Positions 1 through 14,023 of a DNA stretch of 64,000 bases are shown one piece after another. The DNA is taken from NCBI GenBank assembly GCA_000507305.1, contig DF241033.1, positions 27,990 through 91,989 on the forward strand. The letters run 5' to 3'. The notes under the pieces are model-generated. The model searched no databases. It was not told the DNA's origin and saw nothing but the letters and a program-made list of their open reading frames with translations. The stretch is from Breviolum minutum Mf 1.05b.01 (taxonomy: Eukaryota > Sar > Dinophyceae > Suessiales > Symbiodiniaceae). Both the position numbers and the translations under genes were made by a program. Position 1 is the stretch's first letter, and every line of letters starts with the position of its first letter.

Positions 1-830
1 ATGCACACGCACCCTTTGCCCCCCCTACTGGCCCTACAGCCAGGTAGCTTTTGCTGTTGTTTTCCATGTCATTCTTCCTACCATGGAAGATGCACACACT
101 AACCAACTTCCGCGTCATGCTCACTTTTGAGTGGGGTTTTCTATGTTGTGTGGGCTGGTTCGACACCTTTGGTAGGCCATGAATTGCGCGGGCACATCGG
201 GTTATGTACCAAAAATGACGAATATGCCCCAGTCTCTGCGAAGCTTTTGTTTGAGCTACTCCTTGCAGCCTTGATTCGCCTGCTGCAGTGCCTTTGGCAA
301 GCCTGTTCTCAAGTCACAAGATTGACCCATATTGACCCAATCTGGAGATTTTGAGAAAGACAGCAATGCTTTCAAGTCAGTCAGCTTTGACCATGTGGAT
401 TCTACCATTTTTGTGTCGGTGAAACGAGTTCTTTGTGCACGGGTTGCAAGGACCATCCTGACTTTTGGAGTACCTTGCCCCGCAGGCCTGCATACCATTG
501 CATACCCTACATACCGGTGCTCATCCGGCGCCTTTTGCAGAAATTTTCTTGAGCTGTGACAGGTCTTTTCGTTCCCTCCCTCTTCACTGGTGCTGCCATC
601 GGTCGCTGCGTGGGTGTCCTGGTCCAGGCCCACGAGTCGTGTTGTGACTGCGATCCGTCGTGATTTGTTGTGATCCGTGCGCAAAGGCCGGGAACCACGA
701 AGAGGCACTCTTTCCTCGAACTGTGGAGCCTGGAGTGTGACCTTTCAGTTTCATTCATTTTCATTATGTTTATCAATATCAAACATTTTGAATCTCGGGC
801 GGAAGATGTTTTGGAAGGCTACTGCTTCAG

Positions 831-1349
831 GTATGCTATGGTTGGGGCAGCGGCTGTACTTGGTGGAGCGTCTCTTCTGCAATGCAGGTGATCGGAGGAG
901 GTGGTTGGAGCACTGGCCGGGTTAGCCCTATGACTATACAGTCAAGCACTTACCCCGAAGTTCTACGTCGAGTATCCAATTCCTCCTTGGGAATGATAAT
1001 ACTAGGTGCCATCTATGAGTGCTTTTTATCCTCATGTTTGTATGATCTTATTGCGCGTCTTTCAGTAGTTAACTTGATTCTATCTTTCCATCCTTTTCTA
1101 TTGACAATCTGCTTGTTCTCACTGATATTGCTGTAACTGATTTGCAGTCTGAACAGGAGAGCAGTAGCTATTCTTTGTGAACAATGATCAATGACAAACA
1201 GCAAATAAGTGAAGGTGCTTGTGCGTCTGTTGCTTCTTTGTTTTCCTCAACATCAATTTTCTCAGGTATGTCGAGTTACAATCTCTCTCGTTGCAATCAT
1301 GCTGGAACTGACTGGGGGAATGACCTACATCGTGCCTTTCATGATCGCA
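831..1349 (+). CDS. CLC-type chloride channel/transporter, two internal exons (gene continues off the left edge)
   Basis: Two exons match the C-terminal membrane part of eukaryotic CLC proteins, which move chloride (or exchange it for protons) across membranes. Exon 831-867 encodes YAMVGAAAVLGG, the family's conserved 'Y-A-x-V-G-A-A-A-x-L-G-G' helix. Exon 1266-1349 encodes RVTISLVAIMLELTGG followed by MTYIVPFMIA, the family's 'vSLvvIMfELTGgl-YivP' segment. Joining them keeps the frame if the first uses a GC donor (868-869) and the AG at 1264-1265; the second ends at a GT (1350-1351). The selectivity-filter exons lie upstream of the window. I could not find the downstream KWVGD-like segment or the CBS domains, so the gene is incomplete here. 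The assignment rests on two short but highly characteristic blocks in the correct order; the exon ends are by eye. Confidence 0.72.
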
Positions 1350-4300
1350 GTGCCTTGATCACCAGAGATGTGGTGTGTCGGGAAGTCCACAGTGACAGGA
1401 AACTGGCAGCATTTCTGTGTCGAGTTTAAGGACAGAGGTAAATAGTATGGAAGCATGAGTCAAAATCAATCAAAGTTTGTTCACAAACCTTTCCAGACTC
1501 AAGCAACAAACTGGTTTGATCACCAGTTTGGCGTCAAATCAAGGTTCTCATCGCCAAGCTTGTCCCTGGGCTGCAGACAAGACACTCTAAAAAGTTCCTG
1601 GTTTGCGTTGTCTTTCAACTGACAAAATTCAAACTGCAGGTCCAACTCTGCTTTTCGAAGTTTTGCAAATGCCGGTGCCATCAGATTCAGTGATTGCCTC
1701 AGGTTGGAGACACACTCAATGAAGGCCTCAGAAGTCAGCAGTTTCTCCGATGTGAAAAAGTTCGCATTGATTTCAGCACGGTTTTGAGCCTTTGACTGCA
1801 TTCTTGGCAGGCATCTATGATCTATACATTGTTCTGAAAGGCTATCCGTCTTTTGGCTGCACCCCATGAAAGCCATGTGAAACACCAGCGTCCGGCAGGG
1901 TTTTTGAGTTCTGGGCCTGCTTTGACTGCGGAGGTTTCTACAAGAAGATTTGGATGTCACTTTCACTGAGTCTCTTGGCACCCCACTGCGGATACCGCTT
2001 CAGTGGATGTAGGCAGATGGAGCTGTTGCCAAATGCGACAGCTTGCATCCTGTGACAATCCAAAACGTGCCCAGCTGATTCGAATCACTTTACTAAGGAG
2101 ATGCTGTGATATCATGGAGTCAGGCGAAGACTAGAAAGCACACCCTTCATACAAATCTGCTGGCTCAACTCACATTGGATTTGGTCCAAGCTTGTTTGTG
2201 TTTGATTTGTCTTTTTGGGAGGCTTGACCAAGCTGGATATATCTTTGGAGCCATGTTTCTCCGACCTGATCCTTGGCACTAATCCAGTGCAGGAGTCGTG
2301 AACAGTTTCAAGAAGCTCTTAGACCTTGGCTGGATCCAAGGTCATGGTTGCTACAGAACTTTCACTTTCCTGGATATCCGGTGGTCATGAGAGATAGCCA
2401 CTCGGATGTATGATGTATGTGAATTTTTTGGTCATCAATATCTACCATGTTAGGAGTTTGATGAGTTTTTGGGCTTGCAAAGACTGAGGCTTCATGGGTT
2501 ATGTGAAGCGAGAACATCTCCGCGAGTTGCTGGGTCTCTTGTCTTGGTTTTCTTGCGTAGAGTCACCAAAATCACTGCGGTATGGCAAGCCCACGACTCC
2601 AAGAATATTCCCAAAGTTATTCCTTTCCTCCTGTAATTCACTGAGTTTTGAACATAAAATGACATTCATTTTGCATCTCGGGATCAAACTGGCAGGGCAC
2701 CTGGCCACGATGGGGCGAACAGAGGAGGAGCTTGTCACCCCAGAAGAACTTCTGCGGGTGACAGTCACTTGGACTTCACTTTCCAGGACTTGCATCTTTT
2801 TCGGACAATAGAGCACCTAAGCCAAGGATCGCAACGTGATGCGAATGTCGCCGGATGCTTCTCTGACTCAGGCGCTGAACACCAAATTGTCAATCTTCTC
2901 AAAGCCTGCCACTAGCATTGAATTGATGGATAAATGGATAGACAGTGACATTTTTTTGCCAGGCTCACAAAGTCTTCAAGCAGTTGGGCTGCAAACGCAT
3001 TTTCCTGGTGGGTTCAATGCGTGGCAATGATCAGGAGCGGTGAAAATAATTACGGAAATAGTCAACATCCTTTCAGCCTGACCCAGAGACAGTTATGACA
3101 GTTGCCAAGTGAAAAGACATTTGCCGCGAAGAATGACTTGCCTACTTTTCTTTCAGCTTCTCTTGCTTCAGGACTTGCTGCAGGCCGGGCAGGGAGCATG
3201 GATTATCTGATTATCTAGTTATTTAGTTGTTGTCAGTCGGTGACGATCCTACAGGGAATGCTGTCCAAGAAGAACTTTCTGCACTTTCTGAAGAGCGGAA
3301 AGATTGGACATATGCGCGACTATCCCAACAGCATCCCTTATTTTGCACCTCGTTGAGCATTAGGCTTCTGCGGAACAAAAGACAATATTGTGATTGTAGG
3401 TTTGTGTTGACAATTCAAACAACTGGCACTTTGAAATATGACGTATGTACTTGGTGCGAAATCGTAGCCCTTGTACTCTAGATTTCTCTACTGCATGTTG
3501 TTGGCTGAGGGTGGCTCAGCCTCCAGACGAAATACCTCCAGCAGTCTTGCACAAGCAGCAGGATTGGATGCTTGCCCTATGGACAAAGTGCAGGTTGAGA
3601 GAAAGGCACTTATGTATGGCGGCCCTCATAAAAGGGACTTTGTATTGGCTCCACAATACGGGTTTGACGAGTGAAAATGTATGACTTGTGTAGAGGCCTG
3701 TGAAAAGTAGGGATAAGACCGGTGATGCACTCGACTTCATGGACTCTTGTAGGATGGTCCTTGTTCGGTTCCTGTTGTTGTGTTGTCCGAGGAACGTTTC
3801 AGGAATACATCCTTCGCGGCATCACTTCTCTCGATTTCTCGAGAGAGGTCAGGTCCATTGTATCTCAGCAAAAGTTGGGATTTTTTTTCCATCGAACAAA
3901 AAAAGATTTGCAGTTTGGTCGACATTAGGCAGCTACAGACCATGCTACGCTCACCAGAAATGTCTGCTAGTTCTGGAGAGGAAGATTCTTGGCATGAAAT
4001 CAGTTCTTTGTGTTCCAAAAAAAGTGAACTTTTTCTGGTTTTCCTGAGATGTGGGGGGGGACTTGTACAGCAATAGACAAGAATTTGCCCCCATGGATTT
4101 TGGCGGATGTAAGGATGGTCCTCCATTCCAGGTCATTGCCTCAGTTGTTTCATCCGTGGAAGATCTGGGTCTTCGAGCCACAGGAGATTGACGACGAACG
4201 CAATTCCGAATTCGTAATGCAGGAGAACGTACCTCGGCTTATCTTTCTCAACTTCGTGTAAAATTGCAACACAGTTGGCCAAGGAGCGTTCTGATCCGTG

Positions 4301-6251
4301 AGATGCGGCGGCGAGTTCCCAGTTCCCTTCAGTTCCCTTCACAGGGGATGGGAGATCTGTACATTCACCTTTTGCTTGAACTTGAAAAGGCTGAAACTTT
4401 TGAGCCTTGCTTACAGGGGGGAAAACTCCTTGACATAGGCAGATTGAAAGTGTATCTCACGCTTAGCTTGAACCTTCGTTTAGTCCTTGCAAGTCCTACA
4501 GTTTGCTGGCCTGTGTGGCTTCTGAACAGAAGATGACGATAGAGTGACAGCGTGGTGTGCACCAGAAAAGAGCCATGCATGGCGAAGACAGGGCGCATGC
4601 CAGTTCTGTTTGCAAAAGGATTCTCGGTGTCCAACTGATTTGCCTCTTGGATGACAGATTTCAGTGTGAGAGGCACCGAAGCAGCCCCCGGCAGCAACGC
4701 TTCCATTTCAGAAGGCGGGATGGCAGTGATTGTATTTGTGTTTTTTTTGCGTGTAAAGAATCACACCAAAGGAACTAGGATGTGCCATGGAGTTTCGTTC
4801 TGAATCCAAGACCAAAGCATCTCTTGCAGGGCCTTGTCACGACCGATGACCTGGCAGTCTGCAACCTAATTCACCTGACCTGATGCAGTACTCATGACCA
4901 AAACGTGCACCAATCTGCAAATTCCATGCTATTCGATCACTGGCAACTTCCTAAACATTGCGCCTTTTGGTCCATGTCGTCCATGTCGTCCATGTCGTCC
5001 ATGTCAGTGATTCTTTCCCAAGGCTGAAAGCAAACAGAAATGGCCACTGTCCCTTGCGGCTCGTCCAGCCATGTGGGAAGGGCCTTTACCTCAGAAAACC
5101 CTCAACAAGGTCGATCTCGATATCAATGATATCAATCTGTGGCTGAGGTTGGACACGCAAGGACTGCCAATGCCTTACTGCAAGATCAGAAGCAATACTG
5201 ACTATCACTCTACATATTATCTGAGTATCAATATGATCTATCTATACTTGTCCATACTTATCATATACGTCGTTTATTTTTTGAGTGATCCTATATCCTG
5301 GAATTGGTGGACCTTGGAACTTGGGATTGCTCATCACGCGTGACAGCAATCTCCAAAAATCTGATCAGGTCCGCCACATCTGGCACCTCACGTGGGGCCG
5401 CCTCTCGTCGAGTCCAGGGGCATTTGGGCCTGCGGAGGCCACGACATGGCGAAGTTCTGGCTTGGAAATGGGGGCAATCTATGGGAATCTAATAGATTTG
5501 ACAGTGATTTGACCCGGAAAGATGAGGAGATCTCCAGGAAGTTTGACAAATTTTCGTAGTGTAAGATAAGTCGTTTCAAAATGTTTCAAAGATGAGTTCT
5601 ATGTCTAGTAAGATTGGTCTGTTCAGTAGTTTACCGTAAGTCAATGTATGCTGATGCGTCTTCTCGCCTTGATCCTCGTAGGTTGCCCGGCCAACCACTT
5701 GGCCCATTTGAACGGGCCTGGCTCTCGGTCTCAACCAATGGTAGTATATGGTAGTACATAATGGCTTCCATGTGGCAATGGATGCAATGCACAGCACTCA
5801 GGACAAATTATTGGATAGCTTCAACCAATTTCGGCAAAATGGAGGCTTTTGCGGCAGCTTTCTTTGCACGGATTGAACTTCAAGCAGTTGCATGAAGTTT
5901 CGTCACGTTTTCTGTGTGTATTTCAATGTCAAAGTGATATAATGTATATATATATATATAAAATACGTATTGGTAAGGTATCAATTGTATCAAATTTTAA
6001 GTATCAATCTTCACTTGAAATTTTCCGATGTGTTTTCAGGGCATTTGCCATCAATGGCATCTTCGACCTCACATTTTAGTCGAGGCGCGTTCACCTTCAG
6101 GAACCGGACCGCAACAGAATTAAAACAAATTTGCTTGGCAAATGTTCCCTTGTATAGACCTGTATTTTGTATTTCTAGATATTTCAAAATTTCTACTGTA
6201 GATATATGATGAAATATGGTTTTCTTTTTGATGTCTTCAATTGCTTGCTAG
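1350..6251. other. No gene modelled: long intron(s) or spacer
   Basis: I see no confident gene here. It may contain further small CLC exons. Weak coding-like patches are 2690-2790 (acidic, reads KLAGHLATMG then RTEEELVTPEELL), 3260-3310 (AVQEELSALSEERKDW) and 3925-4010 (reads DIRQLQTMLRSPEMS). None matches a family I recognise. A 9-base unit (tccatgtcg) is repeated about four times at 4972-5007. An opposite-strand open frame of 153 codons at 1520-1981 has no recognisable features and is probably chance. Confidence 0.4.
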
Positions 6252-6419
6252 GTGTCGACCTTCTGGATGTTCAGTCACATGACATGGAGGCGAGCAAAGT
6301 CTGCATTCCCAAGCCTCGAAGCCTGGAAGTCTCGAAATCGCCAGGCCCTACAGCAACGCTGTGCGGAGCTCGAAGCGTTGGTTACTGAACTGAAGCGAAC
6401 GAAAAGGAGGACCCGTTGA
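6252..6419 (+). CDS. Terminal exon of an unidentified protein with a basic helical C-terminus
   Basis: The exon follows an AG acceptor (6250-6251) and runs 55 codons to a TGA at 6417-6419. It begins VSTFWMFSHMTWRRAK and ends with the helical, charged stretch RQALQQRCAELEALVTELK and a basic tail KRTKRRTR. Composition and periodicity suggest a short coiled coil. It could be the end of the chloride-channel gene to the left or of a separate gene; nothing in the sequence decides this. Confidence 0.4.
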   Translation: MSTFWMFSHMTWRRAKSAFPSLEAWKSRNRQALQQRCAELEALVTELKRTKRRTR

Positions 6420-9400
6420 TCAAGAAATTCTGCCCACAGAATGATAGGCCATGAAGTCATTCTGAATGGTTTCTTTCCGGCTTTTAAAGTGTTAGTCACC
6501 GTTTGCGCATTGTTTTGCTAAAATTGGTGATGCCGATGGATGTGCTGAATGGCAGTGCCTAGTGTGATTTGTTGCTTATGGTGTGAGATTGCGCGATGAT
6601 GGGAACTTTGGTTTTTCTGCGTACCCGTAGTATCCCACAGTAGTGGTGTGAGTTTCGAGACCATGGTATGAGTTAATGCTACCAAGTATATTTGTGGTTG
6701 CCCCTGTCAGTGAGACACCCATACCTGGAACTCCAGACAACCAGTTTTTCATGGTTGTTTCAATTGGACGATTCCAAATCATTACACAAAAAATAGTTGT
6801 TTCACCAAACATCCATTAAAAGATGGTTGTTTAGGGTACCAGGTAGTAATTTGATCACTGCAATGTCCAGTCAGATTCAGATGATCTCTGAAGCTTTTGT
6901 TCCAGCCGCGAATCAACCTCTGAACGATCAATGCAAACATTGCAACACAGGACCAGCAAACCCACTAGCACTTCTTCCACCGTGAGCTTGCGACTTCACC
7001 TGGATTTAGTTGGCAACCGTCAAGCTGAAGTGTCTTCTTGTGTCTTGTGTTCTTTGCGAAATGTGAAAAATGTGAAATGAAAAGAGAATCAGAAACGAAA
7101 AGAATCATTGATTCATTTGAAAAGATGCAGAAACGAAAATGAATTTGAGAATCCTTTGAAATTTGTTAGTTTTGTCATTTTGTAAGATTTGCCCTGATCT
7201 CATGTCCAGGCCGGGGACTCCTGGTGGTACATGTACGTTCGGAAGCTCAGCTTCTCCAAGAGCAGTTCCAAGTTGCAGGATTTTTTTTGATTTGATGCTT
7301 GATGATGCTTGATGACATACATGTTGATTCTATGATAGATATGATTCATTTGATTTCTTTCAAACGTCTTGTCTGTCTGTTGTGTCAAAATGTTCTCATG
7401 CATGTTTACGTGCTGCCGTTAAAAAAGATGCTGCAGTTTCTCACTCCATCAACACAAGAAAACTTCCGTGAAAATCATGGGAAACAAGCGCTGTGGCCGT
7501 GCGTGTATGGCGGCATAGATGGAGACCAAGTGCCATGGTCGAGTCGGTCGAACTCTGGAAGCCTTTGAGGCGCAGGTGCATTGCGTTTGTCAAACGGGCC
7601 AATGATTCAATGATTCGGGACACGTGAGGCCAAGTTTGAAAGTTTTTTCTTCAACGTTTTGTGGCCATTGGAAAGCAGAGGTGTTCGCTGGCTTTTCGAT
7701 GGCTTGGAGTTGTTCCAGTGATATTGATAACACTGGCGATGCTGATTCTGCCAACTGTCCGGCTCTTGACTTTCTGCAGGGTATGAGTCTTGGAGCACTG
7801 TAGATGCTTGTAGCAACTTCTGTTGAGGCCATGCCTCATATCATCATGCGGTCAGGGCATCACCAGAAGGCCAGGTATGCTTACAGCTTTGTGAGTCAAG
7901 ACAAGCATGCACAAGCATGCGGGCCAGGCAGTGAAATGGTACTTCGAAGCTGGCTGGTTGCGGAAAGAAGATACGGCTGAGCTATCGAGAAGAGGTGAAG
8001 TTCCAAAGTGCACATACCAAAAGCTTTGATTCATGCAGCATATGCAGCGTGACCTGGTCAGGTTGCGATATCCTGTTTTTCAAAAACTCCAGCTGCTCTT
8101 GCGCGGATGAGATTTTGTCCAGCATGGCAACTCGAACTGTGCTGTCATGTGTAAAGAACTTTTACTGTAATTTCTTTGAAGCCCTAGTGCTTTGATGTTT
8201 GACGCATTTGCGATCTCTCCCTCCCTCTCTTTCTCTCTGTGCCATGAGCAAGTGCATATGTGAGCCTCACGTGTAGAGTTGAATCTAAGCCATTTGGAGA
8301 CAAGGCAGGAATCCATCATATAATCTACGCTGATGCGGATTGGACACTGATCAAGGACAGCATCACACATCGTTTGCTCCCCTGGGCAAAGGAAGAATAA
8401 TGCATGCTCCTCTTGCAAAGGACCCAAAAATGAAGGCGAACAGACCTGTGCTCAGATCTTGTTCGATTCAAAATGCAAAGTGTTTTTTTAGTGCAAGCAT
8501 GTTCAAGCCTTCTGCTTTTCACTGAGGTCCTCCTGAATTCATCATCTTTTTGTTTCTCATTCCACTTCATGGTACTTTCAACTGCAAATCTGTAGTTTCC
8601 ATCCATGAGGCATGCATTACACCGCTTGGTCACAGCACCGTGAGCTGCGGACTGCGGCTGACTTGCGACCAAGGCACAACTTTCCTACTGAGAAAAAGAC
8701 GTTTCTTTTGGCGTGAGAGAAATGCTGTGCTGGGAGGCACTTGCCATTTCTCAACATGCTTCTGCTTGAGGGAACCAAGGCTGTGATCGCAGCGCATCCA
8801 GATCTCAGGAGATGCATTGTCACTTTGTCACTTTGTCACTTTGTCTTGACCAAGAAAACCAAGACCAAAACAAGGCACTTTGTGACTGTGATTTAGATGC
8901 TTGTGAAGTCTTTGGTTTCGCATGCAGTAGATTTCTCCCACAAGGTCTCGATTCAACTTTGCAGGAGCGAAGATGACATTTCAGTTTTCGTCCACTTCCC
9001 TCCAAATATATTCAGGCTACATGTACATTTTGTTTCAGCCAACAGGACTGCCCAAGTGAGTACTGTGCTGTTCCAGATTGTACAGATCACAGATCTATGG
9101 AATTCTTGGAGTGAACATTTTCAGAGGACTATGTGGGCTCCACCAGACGAGGTCTTTTTATTGAAGAAGCTTGTTAAGTCACTTTGGCTTTAGATTTTCA
9201 TGAGTTCGTGACTTGTGAGTTGGATTTGATTTGGTTGACGGAGTTGATGGGTGAGGTCCCTAGAGTTGAGCAAAGGAAATCCAATTCACTCCAGCTGGAT
9301 CCTGGCCTGCAATGGTACAGAACGATGTGTTGTGTCACGTGGCACATTCGGGTCTCTCCAAATTCTCGGTGTTTGAGGAAATTTGTTCATCACAGCTCAT

Positions 9401-9991
9401 TGAACTGCGAGTCTTGGCAATGATCTGGTTTGGAGCTTGTGAGCACTGAGAGCAGATACAGTGGTGAAGGAGATAGAGTTGAAGACGGCGAACAAGGGAG
9501 GGCTGGCAAGGGCGTTGTTGGCGAGGGCTGAACGTGCAGATCATGGATGTAGCAGGTCTGGAGCTTCAGACATGTAGCAGCGTAGCAGGCAATCTGAGCA
9601 ACCTCATTCTGGTCTAGCAGCTTGGTGAACTTCCACAAATGGGTACTTGGAAAGCATATACCCAGTGATCGAGCGCGAGTAGAGCATTCTTTCCCGGCTT
9701 GCTCAATGTCAGCAAGCTTGGCAACATATGCAAGTGGAGTCAACGTCTTGCTGACACAATTGAGCAAAAGACATTCAGAAAGGATCAGTGAAACTGAAAC
9801 CTTCGCAATTTTCGAAGTTACACAGAAAAGAACTTAAGCATGTAAATGACAGAAAAGTCACGACAGCCTTTGAGTCATCGAGGCCATCAACAGCTCCTGA
9901 GCAAGACACTGAGGACTGCTTGTGCCAATACGGATGGAAGACGAACGGTTTTTCAGGGTTTTTCAATACCCATATGACTGGACTCTTGGAG
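6420..9991. other. No gene found; spacer or intron
   Basis: Low-complexity AT-rich DNA without convincing exons. A tandem 'cactttgt' repeat (about three copies) is at 8819-8845. Open frames here are short and have no conserved motif on either strand. Confidence 0.4.
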
Positions 9992-12900
9992 GATGTTGGA
10001 AAGATTGCCAGCCGTGTTGAGCAAGCCGAGCATCGAGCAGAGGTACGAGCAAGCTCTAGATTCTATAGATTCTAGATATTCTGATGTTTGATACACACGC
10101 AAACCGAGAGGTGTCGGCACAGTCGCAGTCTTGTAGGTCCTTGCAGCAGAGCTTGCTGCAGCATCTGCTCGACTGGCAGAAGCAGAGGCGGGCTGGTCAC
10201 CACGGTGTTATCTCGAAGCAGCCAACAAGGGCTAACGGCTAACGCTTGCATCAGGATGGTGCCAATGCAAAAGTGGCGAATGCCGCTGCGAGCCTGCGTG
10301 CCTCCGAGGCAGAGAAAGGGAAGAAATCGGAGGTTAGAGAGCCGAGAGTTGGGAAACTCGTAGAGACTCGTAAGACTGGTAAGAGACCTTATTGATCCTG
10401 ACAGATCCAATTTCTCAAAGACACAAGAAAGCCTTTTGGCAGCTTAACGCCCTTTTTCTCAATGACCTTGGATTGCATAGGCCGCTTGTTTGGCAGCAGT
10501 GGAAGCGGCTGGGAACTCGCACATGGACTTTTTGTGATCCGGACTTTCAACCCTTGCCTGTTGTTAATTGGCAACTAGGCCCAAGATGCAAATGAAGCAC
10601 GACGGCGTGTAGAAGAGGAACTCACTAAGGAGGCTTGCTGATTTTGTTGACCCAACTTCTCTCATCGACATGAAGCACGATGAAGCTTGGGCTGTGTCCT
10701 TTTGAGGCTGCAGTTGCAAAGAAAGCTTCGAGCCGGGAGCCCAAAGTGAAGTGAGAAGGACAAACTCTTCTGGACAATCGGCCACACTACGTGCTAAGCT
10801 GGTCCCGAATGAGGTGATGAGATGGCAGAAGCTGTGGGAAACTTGGAGCAGACCAATACCTGGACAATATCTCACGAAGATGCATAAAAGTGGTACTACT
10901 CTTGTATTGATGTTGGAACAGATGGTGCAGCGCTTGAGGGTCTAGTTCGTATAACGCTTTGCCACACCGTCTGGCAGAATGCTATAAACGGCTATGGCTA
11001 TAACACTCAACCTGCAAGGCAGCAGCGCGAGGAGCCATGGAGGAAATGAGAAGTGTGAAACTTCGAGCCGCAACCTTCAGTTGACCTCTCAGCTGCGGAA
11101 GTTTCGTCGATTCATCGATACGAACATCGGATATCAAGGAATCCTCCAATGATATGAAAAAGACAACCCTGAGGATCAAAGGCATTGGCCATGCAGGAGA
11201 TGCGTGCTGATTCTCAAGAGTAGGGCAGCTCAGGGATTTGGAGACTCAAAAGCTCAGATTGGTAGGTACGATTCAGTCTGACGGATGGATGGCTTTTGCT
11301 TTGACATTGTTTTTTGGTTTCTGCTGTCTTGATTTGATCTGCAAAATATATCAGGCTGGCCATGCTGGCATCTTGTTTTGCCGCATGGCGACTTTGGCCC
11401 GGGGCTGAGAGTGACCGGTAGCGCTCTGTTGACGGGTTGCCAGGGAAACGTCGATGTCATCACTCGTCCCTGAGGCGCGCAGACAACCGGATCAGCTCGG
11501 CTCAAGATGTCATCGAGGACGGGTGGAGTCTGTGTTATTGTTTCATGTTCTACAACAGTGAAAACACCCATAAATACACCATATCATTTTCCAATGGACA
11601 TATGCCAGTGTGGGGAGATGATTTATTTTAAGCTTTCACCACATTAGGAAACTTGCGTTTTGGTTCATGATGACAGCCAACTTGCATTCGTGATGCCCGA
11701 AAAAAAAAAGGCTCAGGCGAATGAGATTGGCCGAGTGGCATCTTTGCAGGCATGGTATGAAATTATCCAGATGGCAACAGATGGCAACATGGGTATATCA
11801 TATATATCTCAACAGTTTCCACTTTCAAATAGAAATCCTCAACACTTGCCACAACAAGGCTAGACAGCGAGTGCGGCATGGAATTGAGTCAGCGCTGAAA
11901 AGCACAGAGGTCGAGGTGCGGTTTTTTGGAGATCAACATCCAACGATATGTTTGGAGATGTTTGACGCATAAAATTCCTGTGCTGGAATGTGGTATTTTG
12001 ATACTCTGAGAAACATGCCATGTTGCCATTTAGATGAAACATCATGGAACCACAAGAACTGGATGCAGGTGATGCACACTGTCTGAAGCTTAGTTGTCAT
12101 GAGACTTGGCGAGACGTTCCATGTCATAGGAGCCAACCTGCAGGTGATTGCAGCATGGCGCACTTCCCTGTGCACACGACGTACAGTTGGCTCCCTTCAG
12201 GTCGACCCGACACATTGATCACATTGTGGATTTGAGATCTTGGGCACAGTGTCCAAGGACAAGTGACACATCCCTAATTTACACTGTTAGTTTCATAATG
12301 ATTCATAGATATTCATAGCTAATGAGAAGTTTGATTTTTGGGTCAGAAGCCTTCAGTGACTTCTGACCGAGTTCTTTGCTCCTGGTGTGTTTTGTCGCAC
12401 TTGGGATCAACTTTAGCCACTGTTTCTGATCTACCGGAAGATGGAATCCTGCAGGCGGCCCTTTTTGCTGAGGAGGCTGCGAGTCAGCTTGGGATTAGTA
12501 GTTTGTGCATGCGTTCTGAATTTGGAAGGCAAAGCACAACTGTCAGGATCATGTGTCAAAAAGCAGCCAGTAACACGTTTGCTTTCAATGTATATACACA
12601 ATGTGCGTATAGATATGATTCGATCACTATAATGCATATTCATTATACATACTATGTGGAAAAAACACGTTGTATAAAGGGAAAACACGTTGTATCAATA
12701 TTAAGTAGGTATAAAGGGAAAACACGTTGTTCGTACAAGCAGGATTCAATGTTTCTTTGAGACAACAAAATGAAAGCACTACAGCCTTCAATCTTTAAGC
12801 ATTGTGCACACACTTTGTGACATATGACAATGCTGGCCCAAAGTGTATATAGGCATTTCCAAAAAGGTGGCATCCCCAAATGATCCCAGGTCATCTATCA

Positions 12901-14023
12901 AAAAGGAACACCCTGAATCTTGAAAGATCCAGATACCACATATGGAAAGGAACAGAAAAAAATCAAAAATAGCAAGCTGCCAAGGTGTCGTCCCCTCTGT
13001 GCATTCCTCTTTTGCTTCATCTGTTGAGGCGGACCGAGCTTCAGCCTTACGCGCACAGAGGTGAATTGTGGTTCTTGTCGTTGTCGTTGTTCTGGTTCTT
13101 GTTCGGAATCAGCCGTTTATCCTCTCAGAATACAAAGACCCTGCAATAGGCTTCATCTCTTTGTGATTATCTTTGATCTGCTTCAGCAGAAGTTATAGGG
13201 GCAGATCCTGTGATATCATAGGAACGGACAAATTCAGAAAGTCGAAGATGTGATGTGGGGAGATCGGGAGAGTGGGCAACTTGGCACAGGAGTGAGTGCG
13301 ACGTCTTATTACTCCAGGCTGAGGTGTGCCGGGAATCGTCTCAGGGTCCCAGAGTGAACTTGCAGGAGTTTTTCCTTTCCAAGAAGTGCAAACAAAAACC
13401 TTGAAAATTGAAAAACACAAAGATCTCGAAATCTGCTTCCTGACTTTTGCGTTCGTAACGACTTAGATCCTTAGATGGTGGAGTCGTGTCCTTGATCCTT
13501 GAAGGCACGGCACCGCATTGCCTTGCAGAAGCTGAGGACAGAGCTGGCAGAAGCTCAGGCAGGGGATGAAAACATGGAAGGCTTCGGCAAACTGATGCGA
13601 GGCTTGAAATCTACAGAGAATCGTCTTTGCAGTATATTTTATACAGTAATATATATATATATAAGTACTTCTATACTGTACACTATACATGTCTACCTAC
13701 TTCAGGTGTATACAGATAGATATCCATAATAATCCACTATCATTCCACTATAAGCCCTTCATGAAAGTTCTCGCTTTCTCTCCAGATTCCAGCTCCCAGG
13801 CCAAGCAGAAAGAGGCCTCCGCCGCAGAGCGTTTGGCCCTCCAGGCAAGGAGCGTTTATCGGCGTTTAGCGTTTCTCGGTCCCACCTTCTTCCGTTGAAA
13901 AGCTTGGGTTTCGCGCAGGCCGCTGTTCGAGCCGAATCTATTGGATGGCCTTCACCCCTCGATTTGCCAGACACAGAGGAGTTTTTGAAGCCATTTGTGA
14001 AGTTTTGGGTTGATTTTGATTGA
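9992..14023 (+). CDS. Multi-exon coiled-coil protein (partial model, C-terminus resolved)
   Basis: Short exons encode helical A/E/K/R-rich segments. Exon 9992-10042 reads DVGKIASRVEQAEHRAE and ends at a GT donor. Exon 10151-10189 reads LAAASARLAEAE (GC donor), 10255-10332 reads DGANAKVANAAASLRASEAEK (GT donor), and about 10586-10632 reads ANEARRRVEEELTKE. After a gap come 13505-13601 (ARHRIALQKLRTELAEAQAG...KLMR), 13786-13844 (SSSQAKQKEASAAERLALQ, GC donor) and the last exon 13919-14023, ending DTEEFLKPFVKFWVDFD and TGA at 14021-14023. The last three exons join in phase (1, then 0). A patch at 12453-12510 (AALFAEEAASQ) may be another exon. The protein looks like an elongated structural or scaffold protein; no named family is recognisable. 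That both exon groups belong to one gene is inferred from strand and composition. Confidence 0.5.
12656..12732. repeat. Tandem aaaacacgttgt repeat
   Basis: The unit 'ggaaaaacacgttgt / gggaaaacacgttgt' with a 'ataaa' spacer occurs three times. It lies inside the putative intron space of the coiled-coil gene. Confidence 0.7.

Noticed and set aside
256-708. 150-codon minus-strand open frame
   Set aside because: No domain, no protein-like composition, and overlapping frames on both strands; the neighbouring real gene is on the + strand.
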